From positions 1 to 25,536 of IMG/VR virus record IMGVR_UViG_3300017987_002072: DNA of 25,536 nt; one strand, written 5' to 3'. The notes below the pieces were generated by a model. The model was not told where the DNA came from and made no database searches. It saw only the letters and a program-made list of their open reading frames with translations. This document shows, piece by piece, positions 1 to 7,711 of the stretch. Position numbers and translations under genes: made by a program. This stretch comes from a virus. Positions within the stretch are counted from its first letter, which is position 1. Every line of letters starts with the position of its first letter.

Positions 1-179
1 AGCTGCGGCATAGCAGACGACATCGCTCCTTGCGTGTATGTGTTGAGCGCGTCCTGCCCGCCTGCAAGGTGGGTCACGTAGCGATTCTGCGCGGTGTCGG
101 CGCTAGACTGAGCGTTGCCTGAACGTGTCCGTTCCGCCTCGGCTTCAGCCGCTAGCTGTTGAGCTGTCTTAGTCGCCAT
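1..179 (-). CDS. Partial structural-region protein, N-terminus only
   Basis: An ATG-started frame runs off the left edge of the window with no stop, so only about 59 residues are visible. It opens MATKTAQQLAAEAEAERTRS and continues Ala/Gln/Thr/Ser-rich and polar, with helical character and no membrane segment. Its start overlaps the stop of the upstream gene by 11 bp, so it belongs to the same minus-strand late operon. It lies downstream of the fibre gene, where internal virion, chaperone or lysis proteins are often found. No family is recognised from so short a piece. Confidence 0.65.
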   Translation of the reverse strand, partial: MATKTAQQLAAEAEAERTRSGNAQSSADTAQNRYVTHLAGGQDALNTYTQGAMSSAMPQ

Positions 180-582
180 CGTGTTCCCCCTGTTTCTCTT
201 TGAGCTCCGCCTCCACCTCGTCACATGCGTCCAGCCACTCGATCGTCTCTTCCACCATCGGCCCGACTCGATGAGTCCACGGAACCTTATCGCTCTTCAC
301 CATCGACTTGAGCTTCTCCCACTCGGTTTTCTCGAGCAGGAGCTCACGAACGAACAGGGTCCGATCCGGCGCGATCGCCCTCTCCTGGCCCGGCTGCTCC
401 TCGGAAATGTCCTGGAGCTTCTCGCCGATCCGGTTACAGAGCTTCAACTGCTCGAAACCCTTGGCCATGTCCGGGAAGGCGACACAGAACCCCGTCCAGA
501 CGATATTGAAGAAACCGTCGCCGTCTTCCCCCTCCGGGAATACGAGCTTCCGAGCGTTCTTTTTGGCTGTCTTCTTGGACAC
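169..582 (-). CDS. Hypothetical acidic protein downstream of the fibre gene
   Basis: Predicted 137-residue soluble protein. I chose a GTG start because an AGGAGG Shine-Dalgarno sits 4 bases before it. The in-frame ATG further upstream has no such site and would overlap the fibre gene. The N-terminus is Lys/Arg-rich (SKKTAKKNARK). The rest is acidic and probably helical, with the segment VGPMVEETIEWLDACDEVEA near residues 105-125 and a charged tail. There is no signal peptide or membrane helix. Its position right after a large repeat-built fibre could suit a fibre-assembly chaperone or a small tail protein, but that is positional inference only. Confidence 0.75.
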   Translation of the reverse strand: MSKKTAKKNARKLVFPEGEDGDGFFNIVWTGFCVAFPDMAKGFEQLKLCNRIGEKLQDISEEQPGQERAIAPDRTLFVRELLLEKTEWEKLKSMVKSDKVPWTHRVGPMVEETIEWLDACDEVEAELKEKQGEHDGD

Positions 583-590
583 GAATCCTC

Positions 591-2468
591 CTACGCCGTG
601 ATGAGTCCTAAGCTGCAAAGCGCTGCGTGAATACCAGCAGCACTTACTGCAACCCCTGTTGGTCGAGAAACCGGTGCTGTCGCAAAGAAACCGGCTTTAG
701 ATCCGTCGTGGTTCAGATCGCCGTTAAGTTCAAGCTCAGTATCCACATACAGTGTATCATCTGAGTCATCGTAGTACATGAACACGTCTGACCCTGCGAC
801 GAATCGCATCCTATCTTGATGTGCGTCGATGTAGTATGTACCAACGTTTGTATCATAGTCAGGTGCGACAACAAGACGAAGCTCACCACCTTCAGGCTGT
901 CCGGTCCCACCGGCTTGAAGTATAAGGGTGCCGACTGCCGTATCGGCAGTGCCAACCCACAGAGTGTTTGTAACCGTTACCCCACCACCAGCCGGACTAA
1001 GGGTCATGTTGCCATTAGAGGTAATTGCTAGCGCGTTCAAACCGCCGATGTAGTCGTAGAAGTTGATTGAATGATCAGTGGCGCACGTCAACGACCAGTA
1101 GGAAGTGGGCGATGAGCCGTCCCTGAAAATCACTTGCGACTGCTCAACCCCAGAACCATCAAGGCCAGATTCTAGGATGATGTAAGCATTATCTGTGGTG
1201 CTTTTCACATACAGATATGCACTGGTTGTCGCTGATGAGACAATTACGTGACCGGTTGGACTGATTGTAAGATCGCCATCCTGCGTCGCCAAGAGCACTG
1301 AAGCCCCACCAACCAGATCATAGATCTGGAAGGCGTTGCCATTGGTCTTCTGAACCACCCAGGTGTCAGTCGTGTAGTCTCGGAAGTAAATACGGGAGTA
1401 CGTAGTTTCTGAGTTGTCACTATCACTTATGAGATAGAGATGCGCTGCACTGGTATTCGTAACCGTCAATGTGGTGTTTACTATCACATCACCGCCGTTG
1501 GGGTCGAGAATAAGATCACCCGCAGGCCCTAATGTCATGTCGCCGTCTGAAACGGCATAGATGAGCGAACCACCATAGATAGCATCGTACAATCGAAACG
1601 CATGGGCGCTTGTGCTTCCAAGCTGCCAATATGGTGTAAGCTCTGATCCGTCACGAAAAACAATCGTCCCTTCTTCAGCGGGACCATCAATTCCTGAATC
1701 CATATACAGATAAACATCGCCCGTTTGTGACCGGATATAGACTGTGTCTTCGAACCACGCGTCTGCCGCAGTGAGATTCCCACTAAACGTCCCCGTCGTC
1801 GCGCTGACTCCGCCGTCTTTAAGCTCCACACCATCAACTGTGACCCCCACGCCATCTGAGTATTCAGCAACTACATCGGTCTCAACGTTCGACGGACACC
1901 GCACGAGGTCGTTGAACCAAGCCTCTACCCCATGCTGGAATAGAGCACTCAGCCCGCCACCTGCCGACATTAGGAGAACGCCGCCAGCCTGATAGAATCC
2001 AATACCTGTAGCGTCAGCAAATGACAAACCGGGAGCTGCACTCGAACCGCTAGGGCCTCGTACCGGATAACCGAACGTCCACTGTCCACTGATCGTCTCG
2101 TTGCTGGCAACACGGGCCAGGATAGAACCGTCAGTAATCTGCGACTCAGCAATCGTGAGTGCAGCCTCGTGTTGAGTGACATTGCTTTCAGCGATCCGCG
2201 CATCTGGCATGTCGCCTGTGAGCTGCGTGCAGGCGATCGCGAGTGCCCCCTCGTGCTGCTTTACCACGCCTTCTGGCACCTGTGCGTCAACGAGGCTCCC
2301 GGCGATCGAACCGAGCGTCTGATATGTGGCCTGATAACCTTCACCGTTCGACACCAGCGCGTACCCCTCGGTACCCGCTTCCGGTCGATCGGACGAGAGC
2401 GCTACGTGCCGCTGAAGCGCCAGCATGTTGGGATCGGTCGTCCCGAACGGAAAAGCGAATCTACTCAT
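591..2468 (-). CDS. Repeat-built tail fibre / receptor-binding protein
   Basis: Predicted 625-residue protein. Residues about 63-131 carry two short repeats of the form QHE-x-AL-x-IA-x-x-Q and then ARVASNETISGQWTF, a phrase familiar from tail fibre and tail appendage proteins. Residues about 243-321, 343-411 and 417-500 are three related beta-rich repeats, each with Y-L-Y/I, FRDG-like, IYD/FYD-x-x-GG and DGDMTL-x-P elements, as in triple-stranded beta fibres. The C-terminus (LNGDLNHDGSKAGFF, then SLGLITA) resembles common phage fibre endings. Sampled stretches at 1200-1440 are only about 40-45 percent GC, below the neighbouring genes, suggesting exchange of the host-range region. The start overlaps the upstream stop by 4 bp (ATGA). 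Receptor binding is inferred from family type and position. Confidence 0.85.
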   Translation of the reverse strand: MSRFAFPFGTTDPNMLALQRHVALSSDRPEAGTEGYALVSNGEGYQATYQTLGSIAGSLVDAQVPEGVVKQHEGALAIACTQLTGDMPDARIAESNVTQHEAALTIAESQITDGSILARVASNETISGQWTFGYPVRGPSGSSAAPGLSFADATGIGFYQAGGVLLMSAGGGLSALFQHGVEAWFNDLVRCPSNVETDVVAEYSDGVGVTVDGVELKDGGVSATTGTFSGNLTAADAWFEDTVYIRSQTGDVYLYMDSGIDGPAEEGTIVFRDGSELTPYWQLGSTSAHAFRLYDAIYGGSLIYAVSDGDMTLGPAGDLILDPNGGDVIVNTTLTVTNTSAAHLYLISDSDNSETTYSRIYFRDYTTDTWVVQKTNGNAFQIYDLVGGASVLLATQDGDLTISPTGHVIVSSATTSAYLYVKSTTDNAYIILESGLDGSGVEQSQVIFRDGSSPTSYWSLTCATDHSINFYDYIGGLNALAITSNGNMTLSPAGGGVTVTNTLWVGTADTAVGTLILQAGGTGQPEGGELRLVVAPDYDTNVGTYYIDAHQDRMRFVAGSDVFMYYDDSDDTLYVDTELELNGDLNHDGSKAGFFATAPVSRPTGVAVSAAGIHAALCSLGLITA

Positions 2469-2887
2469 CCCACCAACCTCAGAGCCTTGCCGGATGCCGA
2501 CATGTTGATGATCTCAGTTTCACCGTACTGGCTGTCGATCGTGACCGTCGCAACGATTCGCTTCCCCTTTTTCTTGAACGGAACGCGCATATCGACTTCC
2601 TCTTCGGTGTTCCCGCGAGGAGGTGGGCCACCGCTAAAGCTCTGTTGCGCCACGTTCACGCGATCGACGGTGACGTTCACCGTGATGTTGTATCCGGCCT
2701 TGTGCCGCATGGTGAGGTCGATTGACCTGAACACCGACTTCCCCGCATGGCCCGAGGGGTAGTTACCCCACGTCTCGACATAGGCGTCGTATGCGGCATA
2801 CGTGCCGTCCCGTTGTAACTGTCGGCGTCCCACCCCGTAGCAGAGGATCCGCGCGCCCGCACGTTCACCGAAGTACGTGTACGGCAT
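2465..2887 (-). CDS. Small tail-associated protein between tail tube and fibre
   Basis: Predicted 140-residue soluble protein. I chose ATG at 2887 (MPYTYFGERAGARILCYG) because it overlaps the upstream stop in a TAATG arrangement. The longer reading extends into the upstream gene and gives Arg-rich, unnatural sequence. Residues about 70-95 (AGYNITVNVTVDRVNV) and 108-130 (KKKGKRIVATVTIDSQYGET) look like beta strands, so it may be a small beta-sandwich. It is translationally coupled to genes on both sides. I recognise no family; position suggests a tail completion protein or fibre adaptor. Confidence 0.8.
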   Translation of the reverse strand: MPYTYFGERAGARILCYGVGRRQLQRDGTYAAYDAYVETWGNYPSGHAGKSVFRSIDLTMRHKAGYNITVNVTVDRVNVAQQSFSGGPPPRGNTEEEVDMRVPFKKKGKRIVATVTIDSQYGETEIINMSASGKALRLVG

Positions 2888-5322
2888 TATTCCTCTTCTC
2901 CGATGTAGTAGGACACGTTGCCAGAGGCCGGTTCGTAGTCGGAGTAGTTGCCGTCCTTCTCGTCGCGGATCGCGAAGTAATACCAACCCCAGGCATCCGT
3001 AACGTCGATCTGGACACTCGATATCTCGGTGTCCAGGCCGTAGACCGTCGCGAACGGCGGATCGGTCGGATCAACCGCATCCGGGCCATGCACATGCAGG
3101 TTGTGGGTTACTCCGCTCTCGCCAGAGTTCGTCCAACTCGCGACCAGATATGTCTTCCCCTGCCCTGCCGGGTTCCGGAGTTCGGTGACGTCCAAGTCGG
3201 TCGGCGGCTGCAAAGGCGTACCTCCTCCGCCGCCCTCGACTTCCTCGTTCGTGGTGAACTGCGTGCTGGCGTTAGGCCCGAGATACGCCGAAGCGGCGCC
3301 CCCTTTCTCGTGTCTCACTCGCCACTCATATGCGGTGTTGTGAGTCAACCCGGTGATCTTGTAGTGATTGCCATAGACCGGTTCTACGGGTATCTCCTCG
3401 CCGGCAACCGTCCAGACGGAGCCACCTTGCACCCGATACTCGAGTGTGCAGACACATCCGGGCGTGCGATCGCCATCGGTCCAATGGGCTTTCGCGACGG
3501 TCGTGCCGACTCCGGTGGTCGAGGGGCTCGTCGGTGGCCCCGCAGGCGGATCGGGTGCGTCCACTGGCTCCACCATCCCGGCGCACGCAACCCCGATGTC
3601 AATGTCGGTATCCGGCCCAAGAAACACCTGGCGTCTCGTGTCGAACGCTGCAATGATGGATTGCGTGTCCACCGAGGAAAGCGAGCTGATCGTGAGGTTA
3701 TCCCAGGCGACGCCGGTGGCTTGTGATGATTGATGCTGAACCACGCCCATGAGATTGTAGTCGTCGTCGCCAGTCCAATCGGCACCAATCGTCAAGGTCC
3801 CGAGCGAGACCTCATTGTCCCCCGTGATCGGATCGGCCCTGAAAGCCGTCGCCACTCCGTTTTCTATCCGGACGCCCAGCCGGATGTACGCTGCATAAGC
3901 AAGGGCCACATCCCCCTCAAGTTCCACCTCATCCTGATCGCCCCCTGTGTCGTAGCGTCCGAACACGATGCTTACGAGATCGTCGTCCTCACGGCGCAAC
4001 GTGATGAGACACATGTTGTTGGCATCCTTCACCAAGAACGCGATTCCGGGCCATCCATGAAGCGCCTGGCTGGCGCCTCGTTTCACGTCAGCGGAGAACT
4101 CGAAGTTGTCGCTGTAGAATTCCGTCGTGTACCACTTCCGGACCGCACCACTTCCCACCCAATCCAGCTCGTAGGCGTTCGACACTCGATGGATGAATCC
4201 ATCCGCCAGCAACCCTTCGTCCGGAGCCGCTTCCGAACCCGACCCGTCGTCGTCCGATTCGACTTCCCACCCGCTAACGATGTTGCTGGCGTTGGCGAAC
4301 ACCCAGAGGATCTGGTCCCGGTCAACATCGTGTACAGCAACGATCGTGGAGGGATCGGAAATCGTCTCGATCGTGTTCGGTACGGCGTCCCACAGGGGCT
4401 CCGCGTTCGCGAAGCTGCGCATACGCATCGGGCCGCGCCTGGACCATACGTAGAGGTACCCTTCAGGTCCTTCGACTGCTGCCTGACCGCCTGCAAAACC
4501 GATAGCTCCGTCGATCGGTCGTTTATCCCACGAGTCGCGACCGGATCCCGCGATCGCCCAGACACCGTAGGGCGTCCCCACGAACAACACTTCACCGGCC
4601 ACCACGGCACCCACAACAGTTTCCCGTGCACTCCTTACTCTGTGGCCGACTCCCATGCTATCTGACGAGGAGAACGCAGCGAAGAAGGGGCCGGAGAACC
4701 GTAGGAGCTCGGGCCGGTCGTTCTCTGTTCCCGTACCGTGCCCGTGGCCCCATCCCCAGAGGTGTTGATTGAAACTCACCACTCCTCTGAAGTACACGTC
4801 TCCCGCACCCTCGCCTGACAGATCCTCGGACATATCCACGAGGCCTCCGGACACCGTGTACTCGCGAGTCTTGTAGGTCACACCCGCGTTGCTGTGCGCG
4901 ATGTACGCCGTACCCAGGCCCTCGGCCACGTAGATGACAGCCGGATCGGTCGCGCTAGACCATAGGGTGCCAACGGGTTCAGGTGTGAGGTTGCTCTGCA
5001 AGGCTCCGCCCGAGTTGTACCACCCGCTGAAGTCGGATTCGAGACGGTACAGGTAAAACTTGTCCGTCGCCGTCGAATGCCCAACAGCCAGCACCCAGTC
5101 GGCAAACGGCGTGATTACGAGAACGGACGTGATATTCGCCGGTGTGCCCTGGTCGTCTTTCAACGTCATGGCGAGCTGCGTACCTGGCGCCACCATGAAC
5201 CGGCCAATACCAGAAAGCCCCATGTTCCTCGCTGTACGACATGCACCGCGAAGGTCGATGGCCTCGTTCGCTCCATCGACAATCCCCTTCGTGAAGGGAC
5301 CGAACGGCCACGGCTCACGCAT
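2887..5322 (-). CDS. Large tail protein: propeller-like core, inserted sandwich domain, two FN3 domains
   Basis: Predicted 811-residue protein. Residues about 1-340 have repeated strand-turn units with aromatic and Gly-rich motifs (VIYVAEGLGTAYIA, VLFVGTPYGVWAIAG, GYLYVWSRRGPMRMR), resembling the beta-propeller tail nozzle/stabilisation proteins of podoviruses (T7 gp12 and P22 gp10 types). After the blade-like VDRDQILWVFANASNIV an Asp/Gly linker leads to a concanavalin/LamG-like sandwich (about 400-548). The core appears to resume at IIAAFDTRRQVFLGP. Two fibronectin type III domains follow (about 590-690 and 704-805), joined by a Gly-rich linker. Its start overlaps the adaptor-like gene by 8 bp. 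Nozzle function is inferred; the FN3 calls rest on typical W, Y-x-W-R and T-Y patterns. Confidence 0.75.
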   Translation of the reverse strand: MREPWPFGPFTKGIVDGANEAIDLRGACRTARNMGLSGIGRFMVAPGTQLAMTLKDDQGTPANITSVLVITPFADWVLAVGHSTATDKFYLYRLESDFSGWYNSGGALQSNLTPEPVGTLWSSATDPAVIYVAEGLGTAYIAHSNAGVTYKTREYTVSGGLVDMSEDLSGEGAGDVYFRGVVSFNQHLWGWGHGHGTGTENDRPELLRFSGPFFAAFSSSDSMGVGHRVRSARETVVGAVVAGEVLFVGTPYGVWAIAGSGRDSWDKRPIDGAIGFAGGQAAVEGPEGYLYVWSRRGPMRMRSFANAEPLWDAVPNTIETISDPSTIVAVHDVDRDQILWVFANASNIVSGWEVESDDDGSGSEAAPDEGLLADGFIHRVSNAYELDWVGSGAVRKWYTTEFYSDNFEFSADVKRGASQALHGWPGIAFLVKDANNMCLITLRREDDDLVSIVFGRYDTGGDQDEVELEGDVALAYAAYIRLGVRIENGVATAFRADPITGDNEVSLGTLTIGADWTGDDDYNLMGVVQHQSSQATGVAWDNLTISSLSSVDTQSIIAAFDTRRQVFLGPDTDIDIGVACAGMVEPVDAPDPPAGPPTSPSTTGVGTTVAKAHWTDGDRTPGCVCTLEYRVQGGSVWTVAGEEIPVEPVYGNHYKITGLTHNTAYEWRVRHEKGGAASAYLGPNASTQFTTNEEVEGGGGGTPLQPPTDLDVTELRNPAGQGKTYLVASWTNSGESGVTHNLHVHGPDAVDPTDPPFATVYGLDTEISSVQIDVTDAWGWYYFAIRDEKDGNYSDYEPASGNVSYYIGEEE

Positions 5323-6007
5323 CAGGCTGCCTCTCGTGGCGAGCTCGTACCGCTACATCCTCATGCCTCAAGTGCGCCTCGAACGCCTGGAGCACCCGAG
5401 CTTCTTCGGCTATCAGCGCCTCGTACTCCCTGGACTCGCGGCCCACGTCCTTGATGCACATGACGATCGCGAGGTGGAGCTCAAGGAGCGCGTTGAACTG
5501 TTCGGGCCAGCGGGCCTCCAGAGTGTTGTTGGCGTGATTGGCGGCATATGCGATGTCCAATGCCGCATGTTGGGCCGCGTGGTAGAAGTTGAGCTTGTCA
5601 CCGTTCACGCTGGCGCTCGGATCACCCGTTCCGCCAACCGAGTAGTAGCTCCCACCGAAGAAATAGACGCGGGGTGCGAGATCGCATTCCTTGTCCTCAA
5701 GCGGGACCGAATGAACCTCGTCGCCGGTGGTCAAGACGGCATCGGCACCCGTTCCGGCATCACCAGCCGACTCGATCAACACCACCGACTCAACGTCCGC
5801 GGGCGCGTCCCACTTGGAGCCGTCACCCGTCACTTCGGAGATCTCGCCGAAGTAGTACGGATTCGCATCCGCGGCGATCACGTAGAGCTGCTGCAAGCGA
5901 TCGTTGATCTTGACGATCGACTCGTCCTCCTCCATGAGGACGTTCTCTTCGTTCGCCGTATGCCGGGCGTTGGCGCCGTCAATGATGTCTTGGCAAGTGG
6001 TAGCCAT
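5315..6007 (-). CDS. Head-tail adaptor-like protein (second copy of a tandem pair)
   Basis: Predicted 230-residue soluble protein with a GAGGAGT ribosome-binding site. The N-terminus MATTCQDIIDGANARHTA matches the upstream gene's MATTVAEIIDAARDRHPA, and both continue as a helical bundle with a beta insertion (residues about 60-130). Overall similarity beyond the start is low. The C-terminal half is helical and charged (FNALLELHLAIVMCIKDVG, then REYEALIAEEARVLQAFEAH). Short proteins starting with an IID/A helix after the capsid gene are typically portal-bound adaptors (T7 gp11, P22 gp4 or HK97 gp6 types). This fits the order capsid, adaptor, nozzle, fibre. The exact family is not proven. Confidence 0.65.
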   Translation of the reverse strand: MATTCQDIIDGANARHTANEENVLMEEDESIVKINDRLQQLYVIAADANPYYFGEISEVTGDGSKWDAPADVESVVLIESAGDAGTGADAVLTTGDEVHSVPLEDKECDLAPRVYFFGGSYYSVGGTGDPSASVNGDKLNFYHAAQHAALDIAYAANHANNTLEARWPEQFNALLELHLAIVMCIKDVGRESREYEALIAEEARVLQAFEAHLRHEDVAVRARHERQPDA

Positions 6008-6664
6008 TTACCACTCCTCTCTCACGTAATGCGCTCCAGCCTGGCGCTGGCCAGCCACCGCGAGGAAGAAATCGTCTTGAGCCTCGGTCAACTCGCTGAC
6101 GAACTCGTTCTTGTCGATCTTCGCCGCTTTCCGCGCTACAACGATCGACGCCATGAAGAGGACGAGCTTGGCAACGAGTAGGTCGGATGCGTTGTCCGGC
6201 AACGAGATCTCGTCGTCCAAGGCAGTGAACAGGTCCGGGATCGCCACGTACTCGAGGTCGATCGACTCGACGGTCGTCCAGTCCTGTGAGTATCCGCACA
6301 GGTAGAGGATTCCGTCCTTGATGTAAGCCGGGAATCGGCCCATCGGGTTCAGCCGATCGGAGTACTTCACGATCGTCAATGGGTCGTTGTCGTCCGTCAC
6401 GTCCGTCAGGTTCACCGTTCCGCCGATCACCTGGACGTTGGCCGGCAAGGTGTACCCGGTCGAATTCCAGAGATACGTGGCCAGGTACGACACGTTCTGC
6501 TTGGTCGCGATATAGTCGGCGTTCCAGTTCAGGATCTTGTTCACCAGGCGCCGCTGATACTGCGACAGAAACCGCATCGCGGCCTTGTCCCCGATCATCC
6601 TCTCGGTGAACGCGGGATGGCGGTCGCGCGCGGCATCTATGATTTCCGCAACTGTTGTGGCCAC
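6008..6664 (-). CDS. Head-tail adaptor-like protein (first copy of a tandem pair)
   Basis: Predicted 218-residue protein. It starts with GTG at 6664, preceded by GAGGAGT. The next gene starts immediately after its stop, with no spacer. The N-terminal helix (MATTVAEIIDAARDRH) is followed by QYQRRLVNKILNWNADYIA. A beta-rich middle (about 60-145) includes LPANVQVIGGTVNLTDV, and a helical end includes ASDLLVAKLVLFMASIVVARK. This layout, a helix bundle with a beta insertion, is the general plan of phage connector adaptors. Tandem placement with a relative suggests duplication and division into two ring or tail-gatekeeper roles; this is inference. Confidence 0.65.
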   Translation of the reverse strand: MATTVAEIIDAARDRHPAFTERMIGDKAAMRFLSQYQRRLVNKILNWNADYIATKQNVSYLATYLWNSTGYTLPANVQVIGGTVNLTDVTDDNDPLTIVKYSDRLNPMGRFPAYIKDGILYLCGYSQDWTTVESIDLEYVAIPDLFTALDDEISLPDNASDLLVAKLVLFMASIVVARKAAKIDKNEFVSELTEAQDDFFLAVAGQRQAGAHYVREEW

Positions 6665-6667
6665 GGC

Positions 6668-7150
6668 CTACTCCTCTTCTGGTGTCTCCCCCTTGGCCTT
6701 CTTTTCCCGTTCCGCCTTCACCTTCGCAGCCTCGGCTTCTCGCTCAACCTTCCGCTTGTCGGCGTTCAGCGCCATGTCGATCTGGTCGATCACGCCGGGA
6801 CGCGGCTCGTCCTTCTCCATCTCTATCTCCCACAGGAACTTCAGGGCGCCTTTCCTTGGCCCCTCGGCCCGTTTGATCTCCGCCTCGAAGTACTCGTCGT
6901 ACTGGTCGGGATTCTCCAGGAGATCGTTCTGAAGCTGTTCGATCGACACCGCCAATGCGGGCGGCTCCTCGGGCTCCAGCCCAGGAATCGGCGCTGACGG
7001 TACGTTCGGCTTGTTGGGATCGCGAGGCGGCACCTTCTCGGTGCACAGCACCTTCTCGCCGAAGATGTTGGCTTTGGAAGCCTCTTCGCGCTGTTGCTGT
7101 TTGAACGCCTTCTCTCCAAGCACTTTGGGACCTAGTGAATACTCTGGCAC
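6668..7150 (-). CDS. Charged, largely disordered structural-region protein
   Basis: Predicted 160-residue protein starting at GTG (MPEYSLGPKVLGEKAFKQQQ) just behind a strong AGGAGG site. The sequence is Lys/Glu/Pro-rich. A middle helix (SIEQLQNDLLENPDQYDEYF, about 88-107) is followed by a long charged helix ending in KVKAEREKKAKGETPEEE. It looks like a disordered or coiled adaptor rather than an enzyme. The upstream gene's frame stays open across most of it, but that competing frame gives Arg/Gly/Ala-rich, unnatural protein. I therefore take this frame as the real one downstream of 7150. Function unknown. Confidence 0.7.
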   Translation of the reverse strand: MPEYSLGPKVLGEKAFKQQQREEASKANIFGEKVLCTEKVPPRDPNKPNVPSAPIPGLEPEEPPALAVSIEQLQNDLLENPDQYDEYFEAEIKRAEGPRKGALKFLWEIEMEKDEPRPGVIDQIDMALNADKRKVEREAEAAKVKAEREKKAKGETPEEE

Positions 7151-7676
7151 GGTGCCTCCTATAGTTCTTCAGCTCGGTGTCAACGGTGACGGTCGGGCCT
7201 TTGGTCGAGCCCTCCCACTTCTTGCCGAAACTCCACGCATCCCCGGCTTGCATGAGGGCGAGCTCCCTGGCATAGGCCCGGCGTCTCTTCATCTCGTCCC
7301 GTCCGTCGATCGCACGGAGCTTTTTCTCCACCGTGCTCTCGCGAAGGTTTCGGTAGTTGTAGTCGGCCTCTTTGAGGTCGGCCACGATATGCCCTTCCGA
7401 ATACCAAAGCGGGAACGTTGCGATCCGCCTGAAGCCTTGCATCGTCAATCTTCCAAACAGGAACATCCGAACAACGACTGCGCTGTTCGGACCGAGGGAG
7501 CGTTCCACCATCATCTGTCCGGCGCGATTGCGGAAGGAATTGGGGTCGATGATGCCGACCACCCACTTCCCTGCCATCGCGTTCACTACTTCCATGCGTG
7601 GATCGACTTCCTCCCGGAGCCGCTCAAGCAAGCTCGCGGGTGGTTTGATCGCGTATGGATCGTCTATCAGTCGCAT
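6744..7676 (-). CDS. Hypothetical structural-region protein with apparent stop loss
   Basis: The frame encodes 310 residues, but only about the first 175 look like real protein. It starts at ATG with GGAGGACC directly upstream. The believable part runs from MRLIDDPYAIKPPASLLERL through VGIIDPNSFRNRAGQMMVER, RRIATFPLWYSEGHIVADLK and TVEKKLRAIDGRDEMKRRRA to TVDTELKNY near 7157. It looks like a small alpha/beta head or tail protein. From there the frame enters the next gene and becomes Arg/Gly/Ser-rich. A TAG lies in the -1 frame exactly where a stop is expected, just before the next gene's ribosome-binding site. A one-base indel, natural or from sequencing, could explain this. The probable native extent is about 7155-7676. 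Confidence 0.6.
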   Translation of the reverse strand: MRLIDDPYAIKPPASLLERLREEVDPRMEVVNAMAGKWVVGIIDPNSFRNRAGQMMVERSLGPNSAVVVRMFLFGRLTMQGFRRIATFPLWYSEGHIVADLKEADYNYRNLRESTVEKKLRAIDGRDEMKRRRAYARELALMQAGDAWSFGKKWEGSTKGPTVTVDTELKNYRRHRARVFTRSQSAWREGVQTATARRGFQSQHLRREGAVHREGAASRSQQAERTVSADSWAGARGAARIGGVDRTASERSPGESRPVRRVLRGGDQTGRGAKERRPEVPVGDRDGEGRAASRRDRPDRHGAERRQAEG

Positions 7677-7711
7677 GGTCCTCCAGGGAGAGGGGCCGAA
7701 GCCCCCCTCGG

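Noticed and set aside
2643-2655. Third copy of the GTTGCG palindrome
   Set aside because: Only the left arm and centre match (GTTGCGCCACG); the right arm differs, and it lies within coding sequence of a tail gene.
5060-6181. 373-codon plus-strand frame across the adaptor/nozzle boundary
   Set aside because: It covers parts of two well-supported minus-strand genes, with unnatural composition and no promoter or ribosome-binding site.
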